A stretch of DNA of 64,000 nucleotides, taken from positions 428,083 to 492,082 of the forward strand of contig SIJG01000081.1 of the NCBI GenBank assembly GCA_023374025.1. Reading direction: 5' to 3'. The DNA comes from Heterodera schachtii. Its lineage: Eukaryota; Nematoda; Chromadorea; Rhabditida; Heteroderidae. The notes under the pieces were generated by a model. It searched no databases. It was given only the letters and a program-made list of their open reading frames with translations, and was not told the origin of the DNA. This document shows positions 1 through 11,107 of the stretch, in pieces. Within the stretch, counting starts at the first letter, position 1, and the number at the start of each line of letters is the position of its first letter. The translations under genes and the position numbers were made by a program.

Positions 1-83
1 GATTTGTGATCCCAAAATTTACGAAATTTTTTTGTAAAACCCGGAAATAAATCTTTTCCACCACCCTCCCCTCCCCATTTCAG

Positions 84-2074
84 CTGATCAAACTGGACCC
101 GAATTTGAGCGTGGAGGAGCGCACTATGTTGTCAATTGCCTACGACACTGCCACCGATGCTCGTCGTTCGTCCTGGCGTGCCTTGTCCCACACCGAGGAC
201 GTGCCGTTAACCGATGAAAAGCATCAGGTGTGGTGGCAGCTTGTGGTCGTGTCATTTGGCACAATCATTTTGATCAAAATGATGCCACTAATTCTCCCGT
301 TTTCTCCATTACAGGAATTGTGCAAGTATCGTGTTCAAGTGAAAAGTGAGCTGATGCATTTCTGCCAAGAACTTTTGGTGGGTTTTTCGTTTCCGAATTA
401 TGTCTGTCTGCTTCTCCGGCAAGTGTGAAGAATTGTGTTTTTTTTGTTGGAATTTTGGCTCTAAATCAGTTTCGAATGTGCTGATCATTAATCTGAAGAA
501 CTCGGGGATTTGCCCAATTCGGGAACACCGGACCCGAATTCGAACCAAAAATTGTTTTTTTCCTCCAATTATGCGTTAAGATCGGTCAAATTTTGGCGCA
601 AATTGCGTATTTTCATTTTTTATCCAATTAAGCATTGTTTTTTGATGAATGAATTCAAAACTTTTCAACCCCAGCAGAACAATGCATATTTTGTAGGAAA
701 AAAAAAGAATTTTCAGATCTCTGCTGGCATTTGGAATTGGGCAAATCCGAGTTAAGATTCGTGATCACTGACTGATCAACACCTTCGGAAACTGAATTTT
801 TAGCCCAAAATTTAAAAAAAAAAGAAGTTAAATTGGTCCACATTTCTTTACCATCCCATTCCTTCTTCCCCAACAGACGTTCATCAACGATTTGCTGCTT
901 CCAAAAGCGACCGATGCGGAGGCGAAGGTTTTCTACTTGAAGATGAAAGCGGACTATCATCGTCACATGGCCGAACTCGTGACGGACGACGACCGAACGG
1001 GTGGGACAATAATTGTTGTTGTTGTTGTTGTGTGTGTCCTCTGTACAAAGAACTTTGTCCGATTTGGTTTGATCCGCTGTTTTTTCAGTGTTTCATGAGT
1101 CCAATCAACTAACTGACCATGCTCAGTTTCTTGGACCATAAATTTTTCATTTTCCAGCAAAACCCTAAATTTTGGTATATAGCAAAATTCATGTTATGTG
1201 TTCGTACATAAAATTGTCCAGGAAACTGATGTTGGTTAATTGATTGGACTTCATGATGATTTGATCATACATCCATTTCATATGATTCCAAGTTCCAGGC
1301 CCGAATTCGAACAAAAAGTCGAAACTCAGATTTTTCGACTCGCATTTTTGGTTCAAAACCGGCTCAAATACACTTCAATAAAATGAATGTCTAAACCATT
1401 TTAAACCAAAAAATGCGAAAATTTTTTAAAATTTGATTTTCGACTTCTTGTTCGAATTGGGGTCCGGGGCTCGGTTGGTCGAAATGGATATACAGGATTC
1501 GTGATCACTGATCAGTAACCCCGAAAAACATTTTCATGATTGTTTGTTTGTTGCGCAGGTCTGTTCGATCACGCAAAGGGCGCTTACAAAGCAGCGATGG
1601 ACATCGCCACCGACCAAATTGGACCGACCGATCCGATTCGTCTTGGCCTTGCGCATAACTTCTCCATGTTCCATTATGAGGTGTTGAAATCGGTGGACGA
1701 TGCGCGCGCAGTGACCAAAAATGTGAGACCAAAAAAACATTTTTTTTATGGTATTTAATGGCCAAGCCGATTCGAATTCCCCGCTTTTTAATAATGGCCA
1801 AGCCGATTCGAATTCCCCGCTTTTTAATAATGGCCAAGCCGATTCGAATTCCCCGCTTTTTAATAATGGCCAAGCCGATTCGAATTCCCCGCTTTTTCAG
1901 GCCGTTGACTTGGCCAACGCGGAGATTGCCACATTTGCGGGACCGCTGCCGGAGGATGTGACCAACATTTTGAGTATGATGAAGGGCAATATGCAGTTGT
2001 GGACACCGAAGGAGGTGGCCAACCAGGCGAAGACGGACGGTGAAGGAAGTGCCGAACCGCCGAAGGAGGGATGA
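84..2074 (+). CDS. Divergent 14-3-3 family protein, 3' part (5' end outside window)
   Basis: Phosphoserine/threonine-binding adaptor of the 14-3-3 family, dimeric and mainly cytosolic. Five exons are readable: 84-227, 315-377, 877-1000, 1559-1722 and 1901-2074 (TGA at the end). All have GT-AG borders and consistent phase. Family hallmarks seen are [31 protein letters not shown] and an acidic, disordered tail after LWTPKE. The N-terminal helix lies left of the window. The family is normally about 245-260 residues; about 190 are visible. Two residues of the phosphopeptide pocket differ from the canonical protein: the Lys of AYKNVVGARRSSWR is Asp here ([14 protein letters not shown]), and the Tyr of the Arg-Tyr pair is His (DYHRHMAE). 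The pocket Arg residues and the Asn of LGLAxNF are kept. This suggests a specialised paralogue. Identity as 14-3-3 is certain; function is inferred. Confidence 0.93.
1758..1898 (+). repeat. 36-bp tandem repeat, four copies, in the last 14-3-3 intron
   Basis: Four near-identical 36-bp units begin at about 1758, 1794, 1830 and 1866, each containing GGCCAAGCCGATTCGAATTC. They make up almost the whole intron. The final copy ends in a T-run plus CAG, which is the 3' splice site of the last exon. The unit is a multiple of three, so one frame stays open (12-residue period) into the last exon. Retaining the whole intron in the mRNA frame meets a TAA first. Confidence 0.9.
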
Positions 2075-2763
2075 ACAGAATCAGACAGACAATAATATGT
2101 TTTATGCATGCAATTGATAATTTTCTTGTGTGTGTGCATGTGCCATTCATTGCATTTTATATTTGAGTATTCTCGTGGTAATAAATAGGGATGTAATTTT
2201 AGCTTTTTGCCTATTTTTTTCCTGAGCTCTCCCTATGGTCTGAAATGCACGATGAAAAACATGTTTTTTTGGGGGGAGGGGAAGTTGTTAAGTTACTTTT
2301 CGAGTGATTAGCACCTAAAAAACCTAAAATTTTTTGAAAAAACTGTGTTTTCACCTATTTGGCGTTTTGTCCAAAAAATAATTTATGTGTATTCCGAGGC
2401 GCTGTGAGCAACATGATTCTTGCCTTATTTTGGCTTAATTTCAACCGACAATGCCTTACAAAGAAAAATACGAATCCAGGCTCACAATCAGAGGGTCCAA
2501 AATTTATTTTTGTGTGCTCCCTTGTGTTAATAAATGATGCCATAAATGGGCCGGCTTAATGCCGTCGGAAGAATCTTGGCTCTATTGCACTCACTTTAGG
2601 CATTCAACCGACTTTTACTCGTCCAATCAATAATCAATCGGTTATCTTCAGCATATAATTTTTGTACAAATAATTCTGGGATAAATTTAAAAAGGCATTG
2701 AAAATATTTATACAGTACAACAAAATTAAAATTTTTCATTTAAAAATGGTAACAAAATTAAAT
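2075..2763. other. Convergent intergenic spacer, no gene seen
   Basis: The spacer lies between the 14-3-3 stop (+) and the stop of the unidentified minus-strand gene. It holds the 14-3-3 3' UTR and A+T-rich DNA. Short open frames on both strands have no family signature and mirror each other. Confidence 0.5.
2180..2185 (+). promoter_or_regulatory. Polyadenylation signal AATAAA of the 14-3-3 gene
   Basis: A canonical AATAAA lies about 105 bases after the stop codon on the coding strand, in a T-rich 3' region. This fits the end of the 14-3-3 transcript. Confidence 0.6.
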
Positions 2764-5700
2764 TCAAAGGCCATTGGCCATTCCGGTAACTTTTTTGAAA
2801 ATCGCTTCATTCTTCAACGCCAAAATGAAGCGTATCCATTCCAATTTGCCACTGAACTGGTTCAAATGCTCATAATTGACGTTCAAAATGTGTATGATTT
2901 GCATATAGGTGTTCAAAAGGTTCTTCAAAAAACGGGCAAAAATTCATGAAAATAGTGCCATTTTTTACTACCGAAAAAACAGTCGGTTCGATGCCGTTGA
3001 TCAACTGTTCCGCATTCATTTCGGGGTTCTGTGCCAACAGTTGTGTGACCTGTAATAAGATGAATAGAAAGTCAATTAAAAATTTGGAAAATTCCAAGAA
3101 AAAATTTTTGAAAATTTTTTTTTTACCTATTTTTTGAAAAATTCTCGAAAAAACTATTAATTTATCATAAATTTCAAAAAAATCGTTGAAAAATTTTTCT
3201 AAATTTTTTTCTTGAAATTTTCTTATAAAAAAATTCTAAGATTTTTTTCTTAAAAAATTTCTAAAGGGAACCACCCGAACTGTAACTCGGAAAATGCATA
3301 TGTTTTATATACCAATGGATAGAGGAAGGTCGACTTCTATTGCAAATTTTTAATATTCCGGGCATATAGCAAGAAATGAAAAAGTTATGAGGCCTCAAAA
3401 ATCGAATCACTTAAAATTGGTGGCTCAGTTGGTTAAATTTGCATTTTTGGAGCTCGGGTTCAAACCCAGCATAAAAATAAATATATTTGAATTAATGTAT
3501 AATATGACAAAACAATTTTAAAAATATATTTTTTGACTAAAAAATGTATGATAGTATTTCTTTAGTAAAAAAAGCAAAAGTAATAATAAATGCAAAGGTT
3601 GGGAAATCATAGAAAGTGAAAAAAGCTTGAAATCGGCCCTTAGGCCTAGAATTTCGTATTTGAGGCTTCATAACTTTTTCATTCCTTGCTATATGCCCGT
3701 AATATTAAAAATTCGCAATAGAAATCGACCTTCCTCTATCCAATGGTATATAACCCATATGCATTTTCCGAGTTACAGTTCGGGTGGTTCCCTTGTAAGT
3801 TTAATTTGTTTGGAATTTTTGCGGCGAAATTTTGTCTCGGCGAAATTATGCCCAGTCCCCAAAAATTTCGGTTTGCCTTAGCCCCGGGTACAGAAAAATT
3901 CAAGAATTTTTTTAATCATTTGATTTTTTTTCTCAAGATAATCTGGTGGGATAGAATTGCGCTTGCGCGCATTCCGGCACTTTTTGGGTGCCGGAATTTC
4001 AAATCGCGGCCATTTTATGAAATTTAGGTATACGCCTTTTCGGCATTTTCCATTCCAAAAAACGCACTCTGTGCCGTAAGTTCAAATGCACATTCCAATC
4101 CATGTGTGTGAGTTGGTAGAAGCAGTCGAAGAAGCGAAAGTGAAAAGAGCAAAGCAAAAATTGTTGTGGCTAAAAAATGGAGGCGCTTTAAAAAAAACAA
4201 TTTGGAAATATATAAATGATCCAATTTTTTGGCATTTTACCCAAAAATAGAAAAGTGCCGTTCGCTCTCAACAAATTTGTAAAAATTCAAAAAATGAACT
4301 ATCCAAAATTTTCCGAAAAAAATCACGCAAAAAAGCCACAAACTGGCCCCTGGAAATTCGATTTTCAAACAAATTTCAGTTTTTGGCATTTTAAATCCAA
4401 AAATGGAAACATTTTTTTGAATGAAATATTCAATGGATTAAAAAATTTGCCATTGGAAATTCAATTATTTTTTTAAATTGATGTTTTCGGCATTTTATCC
4501 AAAATGCAATTTTTTAAAAAGGGTATTTTCACATTCGAAAAAATAACTATCCAAAAGAGTTGTAAAAAAAGAAAAAAAAAACGTAAATTGTTCTTGGAAA
4601 TTCAATTTTTTCAAAAAATTTCAATTAGCATTGAACAAATTTATAATTTTCCACTTCATTGTCGTCAAATGGACTGTCCGTTGCGAATTGGAAATTGCTT
4701 CTCAAATAGCGTCGTCCGCTAATTGTGACCAAAACGGCAGAAAATGAGAGTTTGTTGACCATCACTGTTGCACGATGTTGCAATTGTTGCCCAAATTGGT
4801 CAAATTCGGTGCATAGCTAAAAAATTTTAGTGAAAAATTCCGTTTTTTGTAAATTTCTTTTTCGGAATTTTTTTTTTGGCAAATTTGGGCTAGGAAAAAA
4901 GGAAAATTTCAGGCGGGGCGAGGGGGGGGGGGACTATTCCCCCTGGTAAAACTTCTCCTCGTCAATAATCCTCTCGATCCGTAGCCGAAAACTGAGTACC
5001 GGCCGAGTCGTCCAATTCAAAGGGGTCCCCAAACGACGCTTTCTGGGCCACAATATTTCGGATGTTTTTTTTTTTTGAGGGGGGTGGGTGGGTCATTTGC
5101 CGGGTTACGTCCTTGTACGTGCCCCATTTGCAGGCATTTATGCCAAAAAAAAAATTGGGTTCAAAAATGGTATATTTTTGGGCGCAAAAAGTCCAGCAGG
5201 GCGTAACTGTCACATGCCTCAATTTAGGCTTCCCCCCCCCCTCTCCATTAGTGCCACCCCTGCAGGGTAGAAGAAACACGGAAACATACGTACTCCTAAC
5301 TGTTTTGTAGGGTCTATTTTATATTCCCCTCCCCCCGGTCTACCTCAGTTCGGCCCCGGCACGATTCGGCCCCAGCGGCTTTTTGGCTATAACTTTTTTC
5401 TTTATCAACCAAATTTAACATTGTAAGTATCATTTGAAAGCTCTAAGTGACCTCTATTAGCCTGCAAAATTCTGAAAAATTTCGTTAAGGTTTAAAAAAA
5501 GTTATGGTCAGAAGAGTTCAAAAAACCAAATTTTCAAACTTTTTAGCCATAAATTTGTTCAAATTGACCAATTTTTTTGAAATTTAGCAGGCTAATAGAG
5601 CATGTTAAGAGCTTTCGAATGATACCAAGAATGTTGAATTTGGTTGACAGTGAAAAAAGTTATAGCCAAAAAGCCGCTGGGGCCGAATCGTGCTGGGGCC

Positions 5701-8332
5701 GAACTGAGCCGGTCCGCCTCACCCAAAAAATCGGCAAAACCTTACAATTTCTTTCAGAATTTTCATTATAAAAAATTTTTTCGGGGGGATACGAACTGCA
5801 AAGAATTTTGTAACAGACAATAGAAATAGAAAGACAGACAAATGACCACCAACTTCGCATGATCGGCCACCAATTTGTTGCATTTCCCATTTGGTGCGCA
5901 GTTTTGTGCGGAAAATGAACGGGCGAAGTGCCGCCGTTTGCAGCGGAATTGGCACGTTGAAACAGGCGACAATGTTCGTGGTCAGCACCCGTTTCAGGTC
6001 ACGGAATTGGCTGTACGCGCTGAAGTAGGGATGTTGTGCTGCAAAAAAAATGGTGGAAAATTTTGATCATTTTTTTTTAATGCATTGGGTAACTTTAAGT
6101 GACAAATTACGTTTTTTATGGTATTGCCGAGAGAAATTTTAAAAATAATAAGTCAAATTTTTTGGAAATTTACTCAGTTTTCTTAACCAAAAAAAAAATC
6201 AAAAAATTTCTCGCATTTTGTCATATTTTTGTAAATTTGGGCGAATTTTTTTTGGGTGCACTACGTTCCCCCCCCCCCCCCCCCGCTGTTTCCCCCCAGA
6301 AAAATTTTAACTTAGAAAATTTCCAAGAAAAAAATCTTAGAAAGTTTTTTCATAAGAAAATTCTAAGAAAAAAAATTTTTCGAGAAATTTTCACCAATTT
6401 TTTGGAAAATTTTTTTGAAAAGTCTTAGTATTCAGCATAAAAATTTTCGAAAATTTTTTTTTCTTAGAATTTTCTTATGAAGAAACTTTCTAAGATTTTT
6501 TTATTGAAATTTTCAAAGTAAGCAAATTTAAAAAAAAAATTTCTCGGGGGGAAACGATGCGGGGGGGGGGGGGGAAACGAGCTGCTCCCAATTTTTTTTT
6601 TTCAAAATTTTCCTCGGCGGCGCCACAACTTTTCTTTGAAAACCACTCAAAAATGGACAGTTTTTAAGCACATTTTTCTGGCTGGTTATACACGGGCCTG
6701 CTGGTAATGTAAAATTTCAATATTTTCACACGCATAGGTAATTTAAGAACGTATGAAATTTTTTTGAAAAAAAAAATCCGAAAATTTTACGTTGGTTCTT
6801 GGCATAGTGTTGGTCGGCGTTCGCGTCAAACACTTTGAGCGCATGGAAATAGAGGTAATTGAGCAGCGTGGTTTCCAGCTCCTCCTTGTCATATACCAAG
6901 ATGAGCTGTACCAAAAAAAGAAAATGAACAAATAATAATTTTTAGGAAATTGGGAAAATTTGGCATTTTTATTGGCCCCTTAAAAAATTAGATAATACGA
7001 ATCATTTTTCTACCATGGAAATTTATCTAATTTTAAAATTTTCCAAGAAATCGTTGCCAGGCTGACGTGTGATGTCCAAATTTTTGTAAAAAACTTTGTT
7101 TAAAAACAATATTTTACGGTGGGTGGCGAAATTTTTTTTTTAATTTTACAACTTCCTTGGGTATTTTTCAAGGAGAAATGCGTTTTTGGGCAAAAAAATT
7201 AAGATTAAAATTTTTTTTTTTTGAAAATGAAGAAAAAATTACCAAAAAAATTTTTTTTTGACAAAAAATCTTGTTTTTTTCCTAAGAAATAGCCTATAAA
7301 AATTTTTTAAAGAACCAAAAAATGTTGTATTATTTTTTTTGAAGGGGAAGTGGTGAACTGTTCCCCGGATGTACAGACTTTTGACCAAAAATACGCAATT
7401 TATAAAATGCAATAAAAAAATAAAAAATTTTTTTTTTTCAAAATTTGTCCCATCAAATATTGTTGTTGTTTGATTACCTCATTTTGTAACAATTTCCTGA
7501 CTATTTTGCACCGTCTGCACGTGTGTTGGCGGCTGTACATTAAGAATTTGCGCAACGGATCGCAACGGTTTTTGAGACAGGCGTGGAAGCACAGCGTGGA
7601 CTGTTTCCACTTGGCCAAGGCGTCCAACGTGTGCAACATTGTGGCATTTGAAGTGGACTGAATGAACATGGATGTGGTTTTTGTTTTTTTTCCAAAAACT
7701 TTCGAAATCTCACTGAAATTTTTTTTTTTTTAAATTTCTATGTTAGAATTTTTTTTTAAATTTTTTCAGGGGGAGACAACATGGGGAGAGGGGAATAAAC
7801 CCACCCAAATGAACTCCGAATTTAAAATTACAGGAATTGCTTTTTCGGATTGGAAATTCCCAAAAAAAATTTGCGTTAAATTTTTATAAATTGACGCAAA
7901 TTCACACTCAAAAAGTGGCTAATTTTTTGGCCAAACTCAAGTAAGAATCTGCTAAAAACTCCTTTCTTATTCCATGACGATACGAAGAATTTAGCAACAA
8001 TTTTGAAAAATAATTGGACAGTGGGGAAGAAATTTTTAGATTCCCCCCCCCCCCTCAAAAATCTGAATTTTTCAAAAATGACAGTAACAATAATTGAATT
8101 ATTTGAAAACCCTAGGGGGTTTGAATTTTGAGCAAAAACTCCTCCTGCCTGTATTTGGCTTTTCTTTTCAACTTGCCTGAATCGGTGAACATTCGCAGGC
8201 GGCGGCCGCACTCAATCGCTTGCCACTTCGAGTCTCAATTCCGCCGACCTCATCTTCCTGGAAATGAAAAAAAATTTAAAAAAAAAATTACAAAATTTCC
8301 GTCACTTCATCTTTTTCATCGGGGAAAACCAT
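2764..8332 (-). CDS. Unidentified multi-exon protein
   Basis: I do not recognise this gene. Phase-consistent coding blocks on the minus strand are: start ATG 8332 to 8292 (begins MVFPDEKDEV); 8257-8227; 7657-7478 (includes FHACLKNRCDPLRKFL and a cysteine pair CRRC); 6905-6791 (LILVYDKEELETTLLNYLYF); 6038-5854 (HPYFSAYSQFRDLKRVL, NVPIPL). Further blocks lie near 5031-4960, about 4800-4650 (ATVMVNKLSFSAVLVTISG) and 3049-2972 (NPEMNAEQLINGIEP). The last exon, 2932-2764 (coding start near 2922), ends in TGA. No signal peptide or membrane segment is evident. The middle exon near 5000 can be read in two frames, so the joins there are uncertain. Introns carry several foldback repeats. It starts 615 bp from rpl-35, transcribed divergently. 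Existence of a gene is likely; exact structure is tentative. Confidence 0.55.
3264..3794. repeat. Foldback element with about 130-bp inverted ends and a tRNA-like core
   Basis: The left arm begins AAGGGAACCACCCGAACTG; the right arm ends with its reverse complement, with only scattered mismatches over about 130 bp. The central part (about 3419-3472) carries TGGCTCAGTTGG and GGGTTCAAACCC, resembling RNA polymerase III box A and box B. The element sits in an intron of the unidentified gene. No clean target duplication was found. Confidence 0.7.
5344..5708. repeat. Foldback/MITE element with GC-rich tandem caps
   Basis: The ends are inverted copies of about 150 bp. Each starts CTCAGTTCGGCCCC and repeats a TTCGGCCCC module once more. 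The flanks CCGGTCTA (left) and CCGGTCCG (right) could be an imperfect 8-bp target duplication. The element is intronic. Confidence 0.7.
6289..6556. repeat. A+T-rich hairpin repeat with G/C homopolymer flanks
   Basis: An inverted repeat of roughly 115 bp per arm is closed by GTTTCCCCCC on the left and GGGGGGAAAC on the right. A C-run (about 6270-6285) and a G-run (about 6562-6575) lie immediately outside. It is intronic in the unidentified gene. Confidence 0.6.
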
Positions 8333-8947
8333 GGCACTTCAAATGAGTTGGATAAAAACAGAAGAGGAAAAGCGTTAGGCTAAAGCAAAAAAAAAAAAAA
8401 TTTTGTAAAATTTAAATTTTGCTTATTTTGTAATTTATGGCATTTTGTCTTCTCAAAAAAATTGATTTTTAAATACTGTTGCGCACATTTTACAGGACGG
8501 GAACGATGGGACATGGGATTAGGATGGCGCTTAATCTGCACATTGAAATGGTTTTGGTGAATAAGACCCAAACAATTGTTGCAGGAAAGCCTTAAAAACT
8601 GAAAAAAACTACGAAATTTTTCGCCTCCCAAGCTTAAAAAACAACTAAATTTTGCCTCAACTTTCAGTATTTTTATCACCACAACACTGAAGACACTTTG
8701 GCTTTTGTTTTATGTACTTAAATATTTGTCCCTTATTCAAATAGGTGGCCCACAGCTTTTTGTTTGAGGTTGCCCGATTCGAAAAAACTGTCTGAGGGTT
8801 GGGTTTTCCCCATTTACATATTTTTTCTTGAATTTGCTAGTTTGCAAAGTCCCCCCCCCCTCCCTTTGTTTTTTCGAAATAAGCTTGGCAACTTTTTTCT
8901 AAAAAAATATTCAATATTTTTAGATTAAACGAATTGAATTGTGAAAA
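8333..8947. other. Divergent intergenic region between the unidentified gene and rpl-35
   Basis: This 615-bp A+T-rich spacer must contain the promoters of both flanking genes. I see no clear TATA box, initiator or transcription factor site. A C-run near 8850 is the only strong local feature. Confidence 0.4.
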
Positions 8948-10668
8948 ATGACCCGCGTGAAGACTCATGAACTTCGGGCCAAGAAGAAGGAGGAGTTGAT
9001 GAAAATGTTGGAAGAACAGAAAACGGAGCTGGCCAGTCTTCAGGTTTACATATTTTGAAATTTTCATTTACGATTTCCCAGTGGATCAGGATTAGGATTT
9101 ACTAAGTGCTAATGCGCTGAAACCCACATTTTGTTAGGGTTTCTTGTCGTAGGCCAGGATAGGTGGAGTCTTGGCAAATCCGGGTGTTTTCCAGGGATGG
9201 CATTTCGAGGTCCCAAAAAATTTACGGAAACCGGAATTACGAGGCACGAAAACAATGGAATTTCGTGCCATCCCTGGTGTTCTCCCTGTTTTAAACCTAA
9301 TTTCTGGATTTTTCCGGGAAATCCAGGTCCAGGCCATTTTTTTTGCAACCTGGATTTTTCCTGGAGTCCAGGTTTTTTTCAAAATACCGAGCTCTAGAGT
9401 AAACAAACAATTCTTTAACAATACTGCACAACATCCGTTTGTTCATTTTCATGTTTCAATTTTCCGTTGTGTTCTTAGGTGGCCAAGGTGACGAACGGGG
9501 CGGTGTCCAAACTGTCCAACATCCACGTGGTGCGCAAGAACATTGCCCGCATTCTCACCGTGATCAACCAGGCGCAGAAGATGAACTTGCTCAAGTTCTA
9601 CAAGGTTTTTCTATGCAATTTATATTTGGTGTGGTCAATTGTTCGGACCCCTCGGGGATTGGGGTCCGTAAATCCGGGATTGGCCTATATTGTGTTGCCA
9701 GCTTAAATCTCTGAATTCATCGACCTGACTCGGTTGGCATGCACTCAAATTTGCCTGATAGTCCTTGTCAATTCATTCTGTATAAGGGATGCCGTGGTAC
9801 AAAATTCTGTTTTTTTTTTTTGGCTCGGAAAGCCACTTGAGTTTCCAAAATTTTTGAGGCTCTCGAAAACACCATGCTTTTGTGCGAGTTTGGATTTAAA
9901 TGTATTTTAGCAAATCTTTTGTTTTCCAATTTTCCGTACATTTTACGGCCTTTTTCGAGCCAAGTGGTATAAAACTCGAAAAAAAAAATTGAAGGAAGGT
10001 GTTCAAACATAGCCGAGACACCAATTATGCCAAGGAAAATGTGAGAATCCAAAAGTTATGCCAATTATAACCGAAATTGGATAGTATTTATGAAATGACT
10101 TGTTTTATGATACATATTCACCTTCGTTGCCCCTTCCCCCTAAAATTTTCATTCATTTTTTGGTATTTATTTCATTTATTTTTTACAGGGCAAGAAGTAT
10201 CGTCCGATTGACCTTCGCTTCAAGAAAACGCGTGCCATGCGCAGAGAGTTGACCAAGCATGAGCTGTCATTGAAGACACACAAACAGGTGGGCCGCAAAA
10301 AAACCAGTGTTTTTCATTTTTTGGGAAAGAAAATATTTTGGTTGACTTATTGGAGTTTTTGGGTCCGGAATTTTAGAAAAAACCCTAACCCGGATTCAGA
10401 TTTCTGTGCGGATTCTCCGGAAACGATTTCCGATTACAAGTTTTATTTAACAAACTTGCTGGTCATCTTGTTTTTTGGTCTAAATAAATGGCCCGGTCGG
10501 GCCTGGATCCGGTGAAAATCCTATACATGATTCTGTGTCCGTGCTCTATGGGCTTTATGCCAAAATCGGGTCTACCGGATTTTTTGAAATATAAATTAAT
10601 TTAAATAAATTTTGCAGAAGGTCAAAGAACGCCGTTGTCCAACGCGTATTTATGCGCTTAAGGCGTGA
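8948..10668 (+). CDS. rpl-35: 60S ribosomal protein L35 (uL29), complete
   Basis: Structural protein of the large cytosolic ribosomal subunit, located near the polypeptide exit tunnel. Four exons with GT-AG introns, all in phase 0: 8948-9043, 9479-9604, 10189-10287 and 10618-10668. Together they encode 123 residues, the usual eukaryotic L35 length. Diagnostic segments are [56 protein letters not shown] and [10 protein letters not shown] at the C terminus. The composition is strongly basic, as expected. The start ATG opens the classic N terminus. Introns 1 and 2 are several hundred bases long and contain repeat DNA, long for a small ribosomal gene. The gene converges on the SGSM3-like gene. 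Confidence 0.97.
9191..9272. repeat. Short inverted repeat in rpl-35 intron 1
   Basis: CCAGGGATGGCATTTCGAGG is mirrored about 60 bases later by TTTCGTGCCATCCCTGG. The surrounding intron is rich in TCCAGG words, suggesting an old foldback element. Confidence 0.5.
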
Positions 10669-11107
10669 AGCGGCCACAGCTCGGCGATGTGTTTCGACAG
10701 AGAGAGGGAAATTGTGCCGCGGATTTTGATGAATCAATTTTTTTTGTTGTTGTTGACCAACTTTTAAATGATAAAAAAACATAAAAGTTGTGTTGAAAGC
10801 TTGCAGAAAATGTCGCTTAAATTTGTTTATTTGATGGAATATAACAAAAATATGTAAAAATTCTCGAAGCACAAAAGAGAAAAAAAGTGATCAAATTTCC
10901 GTTTTGAAAAAAAATTGCCATAAAAATTCAATTTTTTGGCAACCCTTTTTCCTGGACATGGATTTGGTTCAGGAAATTCCGATCCATCATAGAATGCAGA
11001 TCCAGGGCTTTCATGGAAACCAAAATGGAGCAACATCTGCCATAGTCTTACAAAATTATTTTGAATTCGTTTCAAAAAAATGCCGGTTTTTGGCATTCCG
11101 TCCGCCC
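10669..11107. other. Convergent spacer between rpl-35 and the SGSM3-like gene
   Basis: This 439-bp stretch holds the two 3' UTRs. I see no gene, repeat family or clear terminator signal in it. Confidence 0.4.
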
